Source of the DNA: Sphingobium sp. AP49
GTDB lineage: Bacteria > Pseudomonadota > Alphaproteobacteria > Sphingomonadales > Sphingomonadaceae
Direction of reading: 5' to 3'
Assembly (NCBI RefSeq): GCF_000281715.2
Contig: NZ_CP124576.1
Coordinates: 4,442,189-4,506,188, forward strand
DNA length: 64,000 nt
The translations under genes and the position numbers were made by a program. Positions 58,591 through 64,000 of this stretch are shown here, piece after piece. The notes beneath the pieces were generated by a model. It worked only from the letters and a program-made list of their open reading frames with translations. It did no database searches and had not been told where the DNA came from. The stretch's first letter is position 1; each line of letters opens with the position of its first letter.

Positions 58591-59367
58591 ATGCAGGTAG
58601 CGATCATCACCGGTGCGGGCAGCGGCATCGGGCTGTGCACGGCGAAGATGCTGCATGACGCCGGCATGGCGATCGTCGGCGTCGGCCGCGATCCGGCTAA
58701 GCTCGCGACGCTGGAGAGCGAAATCGGTGATCCGGCGCGGGTCGCGACCCTGTCGATCGACGTCACCGCTAACGATGCCCCGGCGCGGATCGTGCAGTTG
58801 GCACTCGATCGCTTCGGTCGCATCGACTTCCTGGTCAACAACGCCGGCGCCGGTAGCCCCAAGCCGCTGCACGAAACCGACGACGCGACGCTGGACGGGT
58901 TCCTGGACCTGATGCTGCGCGCGCCCTTCCGCCTTGCGCGCGAGGCGATCGTCCATATGGGCGAGGGCTGTGGCATCGTGAACGTCACCTCTACCTATGC
59001 GGTGATCGGCGGGCGGCGCGGCGGCGCCTATTCGGCGGCCAAGGGCGGCCTGGACGCGCTGACCAAGCATATCGCCTGCGATTACGGCCCGCAGGGCATC
59101 CGGGCCAATTGCGTCGCGCCCGGCGTCACCATGACCGATATGGTGCGCCACCGGTTCGAGGACGAAATGTTCAAGCGGGTGAATGTGGAGACCACCCCCT
59201 TTCCCCGGCTGGGAGAGGTGGAAGATGTGGCCAGCACCATCGCCTTCCTCTGCTCGCCAGGCGCCGCCTTCATCAACGGCCAGACTATCGTGGTGGATGG
59301 CGGCTGGACCTCGACCAAATATCTCTCGCCGCGCGCACTGACGACGAAATGGGTCGAGGCGGAGTAA
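58591..59367 (+). CDS. Short-chain dehydrogenase/reductase
   Basis: A 258-residue classical SDR: ITGAGSGIG at 6-14, NNAGAG, and VTSTYAVIGGRRGGAYSAAK with Ser, Tyr and Lys in catalytic register, then NCVAPGVTMTDM and the C-terminal GQTIVVDGGWTS. It should interconvert an alcohol and a ketone with NAD(P). GAGGACAAG stands before the ATG. It is 37 nt upstream of the GST gene and may be co-transcribed with it. Substrate unknown. Confidence 0.87.
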   Translation: MQVAIITGAGSGIGLCTAKMLHDAGMAIVGVGRDPAKLATLESEIGDPARVATLSIDVTANDAPARIVQLALDRFGRIDFLVNNAGAGSPKPLHETDDATLDGFLDLMLRAPFRLAREAIVHMGEGCGIVNVTSTYAVIGGRRGGAYSAAKGGLDALTKHIACDYGPQGIRANCVAPGVTMTDMVRHRFEDEMFKRVNVETTPFPRLGEVEDVASTIAFLCSPGAAFINGQTIVVDGGWTSTKYLSPRALTTKWVEAE

Positions 59368-59404
59368 GACTACTCTTTGGCTGACCGCTCGGTTAGGGCG
59401 GGGC

Positions 59405-60019
59405 ATGGCCGATAGCCCAATCCTCTATTCCTTTCGCCGCTGCCCCTATGCGATGCGGGCACGGCTGGCGCTGCTGGCGAGTGGGCAGGCGGTCCAGCAT
59501 CGCGAAATCCTGTTACGCGCCAAACCCGCCGCGATGCTGGCAGCCTCCCCCAAGGGCACGGTACCGGTGCTGATCCTGCCCGATGGTCGGGTGATCGACG
59601 AAAGCCTGGAGATCATGCGTTGGGCGCTGGGTCGGCATGATCCCGAAGCCTGGCTGAACGGCGACGATGCGGCACTGATCGCGATCAATGACGGGCCGTT
59701 CAAACGGCATCTGGATCGCTACAAATATACCGAGCGCCATGGCAGCGACCCGATCGCGCATCGGACCGAGGCGGCGGGACTGCTGGATGCGCTGGACGCG
59801 CGGTTGCGGAAACAGGCCCAACTCTGTGGCGCGCGGCGCGGCATGGCCGACATGGCGATCTTTCCCTTCGTGCGGCAATTCGCGGCGGTCGAGCCGGAGT
59901 GGTTTGCCGCGCGACCCTGGGCCGCGTTGCGGAACTGGCTGGCCGGGCATTTGGGGTCCGACCTGTTCGCCCGCGCGATGGTGAGACATCCGTTATGGGT
60001 GGAGACGGAGACCGGCTAG
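59405..60019 (+). CDS. Glutathione S-transferase family protein
   Basis: A 204-residue cytosolic GST with a thioredoxin-like N-terminal domain: Cys13-Pro14-Tyr15-Ala16 (RRCPYAMRARLAL) as active-site motif, PKGTVPVLILPDG with the cis-Pro, and DESLEIMRW for glutathione binding, then an all-helical C-terminal domain. The CPYA motif suggests an omega- or YfcG/Grx2-like, thiol-transfer type rather than a Tyr/Ser type. Overlaps the 3' end of the convergent MarR gene by 4 nt. Confidence 0.85.
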   Translation: MADSPILYSFRRCPYAMRARLALLASGQAVQHREILLRAKPAAMLAASPKGTVPVLILPDGRVIDESLEIMRWALGRHDPEAWLNGDDAALIAINDGPFKRHLDRYKYTERHGSDPIAHRTEAAGLLDALDARLRKQAQLCGARRGMADMAIFPFVRQFAAVEPEWFAARPWAALRNWLAGHLGSDLFARAMVRHPLWVETETG

Positions 60020-60468
60020 GCCGGGCCGCAACAGGCGTCGAGGCAGATCTGGCGCAGCAGGGCGATGACGTCGCCGCATCGTTCGGCGGGGATGGACCGG
60101 CCGATCCGTGCCTCATGTGCATCGAACGCCGCGCAGACCCTGCCGTGCAGCGCCAGGCCCTCTACGGTCAGCGACAACGGGATCGCGCGGCCCTTGCCTG
60201 CCCCCTTCTCCAATATGCCGGACAGCACCAGCTTGTTGATGAGCGGCACCAAATTGGTCGGCTGGGCGCGCAGTGCGCGGGCAATGTCGCTCTGGCTGCA
60301 GCCCGGATTGGCGCCGATCAGCCGCAGCAAAGTCGCCTCGCCCGGATTGAGGCCAAGCGGCGCCAGCGCCTCGCCCAGTGCGCCGGTAACCGCCGCCGCG
60401 GTGCGGCGCAAATGGAAGCCCAGCATCCGGTCGAGCGGGTCGGCAAAGGCGCTGTCGGGATCGATCAT
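60016..60468 (-). CDS. MarR-family transcriptional regulator
   Basis: A 150-residue winged-helix regulator: LNPGEATLLRLIGANPGCSQ, DIARALRAQPTNLVPLINKL (recognition helix region) and a wing around GAGKGRAIPLSLTVEG, with helices at both ends for dimerisation and a Cys-rich end (CLDACCGPA). A GTG lies one codon before the ATG. Divergent from the esterase gene, with a TTATG/CATAA palindrome between them. MarR proteins often respond to phenolic or aromatic acids; the terminal Cys pair might sense oxidants, which is a guess. Confidence 0.87.
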   Translation of the reverse strand: MIDPDSAFADPLDRMLGFHLRRTAAAVTGALGEALAPLGLNPGEATLLRLIGANPGCSQSDIARALRAQPTNLVPLINKLVLSGILEKGAGKGRAIPLSLTVEGLALHGRVCAAFDAHEARIGRSIPAERCGDVIALLRQICLDACCGPA

Positions 60469-60515
60469 CACTGCGCCGGTCTAGCCCTCTTGCCGTGCCG
60501 GCTCAAGTCGATATG

Positions 60516-60528
60516 TTATGCACCATAA
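60516..60528. promoter_or_regulatory. Palindrome in the MarR-esterase gap (candidate MarR operator)
   Basis: TTATG-CAC-CATAA, with AT-rich flanks ATATG and TATA, is a perfect short inverted repeat 26 nt before the esterase start. It overlaps a possible -10 (TATGTT at 60512) with TTGCCG at 60490 as -35. MarR dimers bind such AT-rich palindromes of this size. Confidence 0.45.
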
Positions 60529-60553
60529 TATAAGATGGAGAGGAGCGACAGTC

Positions 60554-61636
60554 ATGACGATACGATTTGCCTTGCCGTTTGTCCTGCTGGCCCTGGCCGG
60601 TACGGCACCGGCCCAGACGCCGCCCAATAGTCCTGCCGCCTCCGGCACGATCGATCCGGATGGCACGGTCAACGTCCCCGCCTTCCGCCTGCCGCCCTCC
60701 ATCTATCTGAGCGAGGCGGCCAAGAAGGCGCTACCGCGCACGCCGACCGATCCGGAAGAACCAATGATGCGCGCAGTCGCCGCCGGGCAGGCCGGCGCGC
60801 TGCGCCAGCGCATGCCGCAACTGGTCGCGCCGCGCATCGATGCGCTGAAAGCGATGTACAAGGTGACGATACGCGACGAGCAGATCGCCGGTATTTCGGC
60901 CGTGCGCGCGACCCCGGCAGCCGGCGTCGCGCCGGGCAACCGCAGGAAGATATTGCTCAACCTGCCGGGCGGCGGCTTCATCATGGGGGTAGCCGGCGGC
61001 ACCGGCATGATGGAATCGATCCCGCTCGCAGGCCTGGCCGGGGTGGATATTATCTCCATCACCTATCGCCAGGCGCCGGAAACCACCTGGCCTGCAGCGA
61101 CCGAGGATGTGACCAAAGTCTATCGCGAACTGCTCAAAGCCTACAAGCCGCAGGATATCGGCATCTTCGGCTGTTCGGCCGGCGGATTGCTGACGGCCGA
61201 GGCGGTCGCCTGGTTCATCCATGAGAAGCTGCCGCTGCCCGGTGCAATCGGCATTTTCTGTGCTTCGGGCGATGCGCGCTGGGGCGGCGACAGCCGCGCT
61301 TTCGGCCGACCTTTTCAGGCACTGCCGCCGCGCGACGATGTTCGCGCCTATTTTCAAGGGGCTGACCTTACCAATCCACTGGTATCCCCGATATTGGCAC
61401 CCGCGATGCTCAAGCTGTTCCCGCCGACGCTGCTGATCACCGGCACCCGAGCCTTCGAGATGAGCGCAGCGGTCAACACCCATCGCGAGCTGGTGAAGGC
61501 CGGGGTCGATGCCGACCTGCATATGTGGGATGGCCTGGGCCATGCCTTTTTCTACGACCCTACCCTACCGGAATCGCGCGAGGCCTTCGACGTCATGACC
61601 GCCTTCTTCCGCGACCGGCTGAAGCTGGCGCGCTAG
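60554..61636 (+). CDS. Secreted HSL-family alpha/beta-hydrolase (esterase)
   Basis: A 360-residue hydrolase with a signal peptide (cleavage after APA, about 20). The oxyanion motif is PGGGF (138-142, His of the usual HGGG replaced), the nucleophile Ser208 in GCSAGG, and His330 in GLGHAFF. At the usual Asp place (TGTR-D) the sequence is TGTRAFEMS, leaving Glu302 as possible acid. Periplasmic; probably an ester or lactone hydrolase. GAGGAGCG precedes the ATG. Controlled by the divergent MarR. Its 3' end overlaps the TetR gene by 4 nt, convergent. Confidence 0.83.
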   Translation: MTIRFALPFVLLALAGTAPAQTPPNSPAASGTIDPDGTVNVPAFRLPPSIYLSEAAKKALPRTPTDPEEPMMRAVAAGQAGALRQRMPQLVAPRIDALKAMYKVTIRDEQIAGISAVRATPAAGVAPGNRRKILLNLPGGGFIMGVAGGTGMMESIPLAGLAGVDIISITYRQAPETTWPAATEDVTKVYRELLKAYKPQDIGIFGCSAGGLLTAEAVAWFIHEKLPLPGAIGIFCASGDARWGGDSRAFGRPFQALPPRDDVRAYFQGADLTNPLVSPILAPAMLKLFPPTLLITGTRAFEMSAAVNTHRELVKAGVDADLHMWDGLGHAFFYDPTLPESREAFDVMTAFFRDRLKLAR

Positions 61637-62298
61637 GCTGCGATCGCCCGTCGGCAAAATTCCCAGATCTCGGCCGCCAGCGCCTCGCGATGCTGGCGGT
61701 CGGGTGTGGCGGCCTCCTCGGCCAGCAACTGGCTGTGCACCGTGGTTGAAACGAGATTATAGACCAGCAGTGCCATCCAGGGGGCCGGCCCCTGCCGCAC
61801 TTGCCCCTGCGCCATGCCTTGCGACAGGATCGTGGCGATCAGGTCGATGAGCGGGCTTACCGCCTTTTGCAGTTCAACCGGGCGCGCTTCGGCCAGGCGC
61901 AGATGCTCGCGGCTGAGCGCGGCGCCCCGGCGCTGGCCCACCTGCCATTCCCCGCCCATCGCCGCCCGGCCGATGACGATGCCCGCCACGATATGATGCA
62001 AACGCGCGAGCGGATCAGGCAGGTCACGCACCTGGTCACCAAACTGCTCGGCCGCGCGGCGCAGCGTATGGGCGAACACCGCCAGGACCAGATCATCCTT
62101 GCCCGCGAATCGATCATAAAGGGCGCGCCGCGCAAGCCCGGTCCGCTGCAACACGGCGCGGATCGTCAGCCCCTCCAGCCCCTCCTCGTCAAGCAAGTCA
62201 TAGGCGGCCGCCACGATCTGCTGGTTGCGATCATCCAGTTCCATGATCGCGTGGTCCGCCTGCGACGCCCGGTACATCCTCGTCGATCCTCTTTGCAT
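61633..62298 (-). CDS. TetR-family transcriptional regulator
   Basis: A 221-residue TetR protein with the helix-turn-helix at about 44-72 (LTIRAVLQRTGLARRALYDR) and a helical ligand domain. The start at 62298 has GGAAAG upstream; the later Met at 62277 is also possible. Divergent from the ferredoxin-P450 genes, with nested palindromes between. It probably represses them and responds to their substrate, which is inference from position. Confidence 0.85.
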   Translation of the reverse strand: MQRGSTRMYRASQADHAIMELDDRNQQIVAAAYDLLDEEGLEGLTIRAVLQRTGLARRALYDRFAGKDDLVLAVFAHTLRRAAEQFGDQVRDLPDPLARLHHIVAGIVIGRAAMGGEWQVGQRRGAALSREHLRLAEARPVELQKAVSPLIDLIATILSQGMAQGQVRQGPAPWMALLVYNLVSTTVHSQLLAEEAATPDRQHREALAAEIWEFCRRAIAA

Positions 62299-62368
62299 TA
62301 ATCGCTTTCCATCTAGCAGGCCGCAGCTATAGTGCCAGCATTGAGAACGCTGTTCTCTTCGCGATTAA
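62298..62368. promoter_or_regulatory. Nested inverted repeats between TetR and ferredoxin genes
   Basis: GAGAAC-GCT-GTTCTC (62343-62357) is a perfect 6-nt-arm palindrome 29 nt upstream of the ferredoxin start. Outside it, TTAATCGC (62298-62305, at the TetR start) and GCGATTAA (62361-62368) form a perfect 8-nt inverted pair. The inner palindrome is the better TetR operator candidate; the outer pair may be a second site serving each promoter. Confidence 0.5.
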
Positions 62369-62385
62369 AATTATGGGAGAGTGAA

Positions 62386-62709
62386 ATGGCGACGGTCCTC
62401 TTTGTCGAGGCCAGCGGCGCGGAACATCGGATCGATGTGCCGACGGGCGAGAATCTGATGCGCGCGGCGCTCAATGAGGGGTTGGATGGCATGGTCGGCG
62501 AATGCGGCGGCGGGCTCGCCTGCGCGACCTGCCATTGCTATGTCGATGACGACTGGGCCGACCGGTTGCCCCCGCCCGCACAGACCGAGCAGGATATGCT
62601 CGAATGCACGGCCAGCGAACGCCGCCCCAGCAGCCGCCTGGGCTGCCAGATCGTCGTTACCGATGCGCTCGACGGGCTGGTCGTTCACCTGCCCACGGCG
62701 CAATATTGA
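62386..62709 (+). CDS. [2Fe-2S] ferredoxin (putidaredoxin/adrenodoxin type)
   Basis: A 107-residue ferredoxin with cluster ligands Cys40, Cys46, Cys49 and Cys87 (C-x5-C-x2-C and LGCQIV), plus the acidic helix TEQDMLECTA that binds reductase and P450 partners. The ATG at 62386 follows GGGAGAG. Eleven nucleotides separate it from the P450 gene, so it is the obvious electron donor. No ferredoxin reductase lies in the window. Confidence 0.92.
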   Translation: MATVLFVEASGAEHRIDVPTGENLMRAALNEGLDGMVGECGGGLACATCHCYVDDDWADRLPPPAQTEQDMLECTASERRPSSRLGCQIVVTDALDGLVVHLPTAQY

Positions 62710-62720
62710 GGATCCGGATC

Positions 62721-63941
62721 ATGGCCACGACCCAAGCATCGTCGATTACGGAAATTCCGGCTCATGTCCCGCCCGAACTGGTGCGCGAGATCGGCCTGAC
62801 CACCGGCCCCGAATTTCTCGCCGCACCCCATGCTTTCATGGCAAAGCTGCACGAGACGCATCCGCCGATCTTCTACAGCGTCAATCCGCTGATTGGGAAC
62901 AGCTGGTGCACGATCAAGCATGAGGATGCCTTTTTCGCGCTACGCCACCCTGAATATTTCACCACCGCCGGAGCCACGCCCTTCCCGCGCGATCCCAATA
63001 ATTATTTCCATTTCATTCCGCTGGAGATCGATCCGCCGCATCATCGCAAATATCGCGCGATCCTCGATTCGACCTTTTCGCCGCAAAGCGTGCTGCGGCT
63101 CGAAGCCTATATGCGCAGCCTCACCAACGACCTTATCGACGGCTTCATTGATGCGGGCGAGGTGGAATTCACCACCGCCTTTGGCCGACCGCTGCCGGTA
63201 TCGATCTTCCTCGACCTGATGGGTTTGCCACAGGAGATGCGGGATACCTTCGTCGGCTGGGCCGTCGACCTGCTCCATTCGCAGGATCGCATGACCGCCG
63301 GCCTGGCCATGCGCGGGATCGAAGCCTATCTGGCGCAGGTGATCGTCGAGAAGACAGCCAAGCCCGATGACGGCGTCATCAGCACGATCATCCAGGCGCG
63401 GCCTGGTGGCGAGCCGCTGACCGAGCGGGAGATTTTTGGCTTTACCTTCTTCCTGTTCATCGCCGGACTCGACACCGTATTCGCGACGCTCAACAATATC
63501 TGGCTGTGGCTGGCGCAAAATCCCGACCGCCGCCGCGAGATCATCGCCCATCCCGAACAGATCAACGCCCAGGTGGAGGAATTGCTGCGAGTTTTCTCCG
63601 TTACCTTCTCTGGCCGGACCCTCACTCAGGATCTCGAGATGCGCGGGGTGCAGATGAAAAAGGGGGACAAGTTCAACAGCATCTTGCCGGCCTGCAATTA
63701 CGACCCGGATGTCTTTCCCGACCCGATGCGGGTCGACTTCAACCGGCCACGTAAGCCCATCCTGGCCTTTGCCGGCGGCGTGCACAGCTGCATCGGTGCG
63801 CATCTGGCGCGGCTGGAGGTGAAGGTTGCATTGCAGGAATGGCTGCATCGCATTCCCGACTTTGCGGTGCCGCCGGATAGCCAGATCAGCTATTGGCCAG
63901 GCGGTGTTGTCGGCCCTAAACTGCTGCCCTTGATTTGGTAG
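62721..63941 (+). CDS. Cytochrome P450 monooxygenase
   Basis: A 406-residue soluble class I P450. The I-helix oxygen motif AGLDT is about residue 250, the ExxR pair is EELLR, and the haem-binding loop FAGGVHSCIG has axial Cys357. Length and the HFIPLEIDPPHHRKYR substrate-region style fit bacterial CYP101-like clans that hydroxylate terpenoids or fatty acids. It depends on the ferredoxin just upstream and a reductase from elsewhere. Last complete gene of the window. Substrate unknown; the BVMO and esterase nearby suggest a cyclic alkane or terpenoid. Confidence 0.92.
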   Translation: MATTQASSITEIPAHVPPELVREIGLTTGPEFLAAPHAFMAKLHETHPPIFYSVNPLIGNSWCTIKHEDAFFALRHPEYFTTAGATPFPRDPNNYFHFIPLEIDPPHHRKYRAILDSTFSPQSVLRLEAYMRSLTNDLIDGFIDAGEVEFTTAFGRPLPVSIFLDLMGLPQEMRDTFVGWAVDLLHSQDRMTAGLAMRGIEAYLAQVIVEKTAKPDDGVISTIIQARPGGEPLTEREIFGFTFFLFIAGLDTVFATLNNIWLWLAQNPDRRREIIAHPEQINAQVEELLRVFSVTFSGRTLTQDLEMRGVQMKKGDKFNSILPACNYDPDVFPDPMRVDFNRPRKPILAFAGGVHSCIGAHLARLEVKVALQEWLHRIPDFAVPPDSQISYWPGGVVGPKLLPLIW

Positions 63942-63951
63942 AGTGCAGGCA

Positions 63952-63995
63952 CAAAAAAAGCCCGGCTGAACGCCGGGCGGTGATTTTTGGTGTTG
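63952..63995 (+). terminator. Rho-independent terminator after the P450 gene
   Basis: GCCCGGC-TGAAC-GCCGGGC (63960-63978) is a perfect 7-bp GC-rich hairpin with seven As before it (AAAAAAA from 63953) and a TTTTT run after it (63984-63988), so it could work in both directions. Confidence 0.75.
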
Positions 63996-64000
63996 GTTGC

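Overview
The window is GC-rich, densely packed chromosomal DNA. Its content fits an alphaproteobacterium of the Sphingomonadaceae (Sphingobium/Novosphingobium type): a fused CysNC, many acyl-CoA and ring-cleavage enzymes, TonB-dependent uptake, a membrane PQQ dehydrogenase and short dispersed palindromes. This placement is inferred from gene content; there is no rRNA or other marker gene. I saw no tRNA, rRNA, CRISPR, transposase or phage gene.

Layout. (1) 1-5.4 kb, plus strand: the tail of an unknown gene, then cysD, cysNC, cysQ and a sulfotransferase, which together make, use and recycle PAPS, followed by a SnoaL-fold protein. (2) 5.4-10.5 kb, minus strand: a CoA ligase, a MaoC-type hydratase, a family III CoA-transferase and an MFE-2-like dehydrogenase, divergent from an IclR regulator. 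(3) 11.4-19.7 kb, minus strand: a Baeyer-Villiger monooxygenase, a Rieske oxygenase, a ThDP-dependent lyase/decarboxylase, an aldehyde dehydrogenase and a beta-propeller protein, the last four tightly packed. (4) 19.8-25.2 kb, minus strand: a newly noticed 51-codon ORF, an SDR, a succinate-semialdehyde dehydrogenase, two SnoaL-fold proteins around an SDR that lacks the usual catalytic Tyr, and a TetR regulator. (5) 25.3-31.3 kb, plus strand: acyl-CoA dehydrogenase, thiolase, HSD10-like dehydrogenase, PaaG-like isomerase, second thiolase and a nitronate-monooxygenase-like flavoprotein.

(6) 31.4-41.3 kb: a GH13 alpha-glucosidase, a short Cys-rich ORF, a tripartite RND efflux operon and a divergent two-component system. 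(7) 41.3-45.6 kb: a siderophore receptor operon behind a Fur-like box. (8) 45.8-50.4 kb: a membrane glucose dehydrogenase, a plug-less outer-membrane barrel and a secreted phosphodiesterase of the sphingomyelinase fold. (9) 50.6-57.5 kb: a thioesterase, a CoA-transferase, methylmalonate-semialdehyde dehydrogenase, an acyl-CoA synthetase, a cytochrome c and a membrane-anchored HTH-DUF4019 regulator. (10) 57.5-64 kb: two SDRs, a GST, a MarR/esterase pair, and a TetR divergent from a ferredoxin-P450 pair, ending at a terminator.

Working together, regions 2-5, 9 and 10 look like a catabolic island for a cyclic or branched, possibly terpenoid or steroid-like, substrate: oxygenases (P450, Rieske, BVMO) open the molecule, esterase or lactonase candidates hydrolyse it, dehydrogenases make acids, ligases and transferases add CoA, and two beta-oxidation modules shorten it. 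The substrate cannot be read from sequence. The most interesting regulatory clue is a TCAACAG/CTGTTGA motif shared by the BVMO promoter region and the TetR/acyl-CoA dehydrogenase intergenic region.
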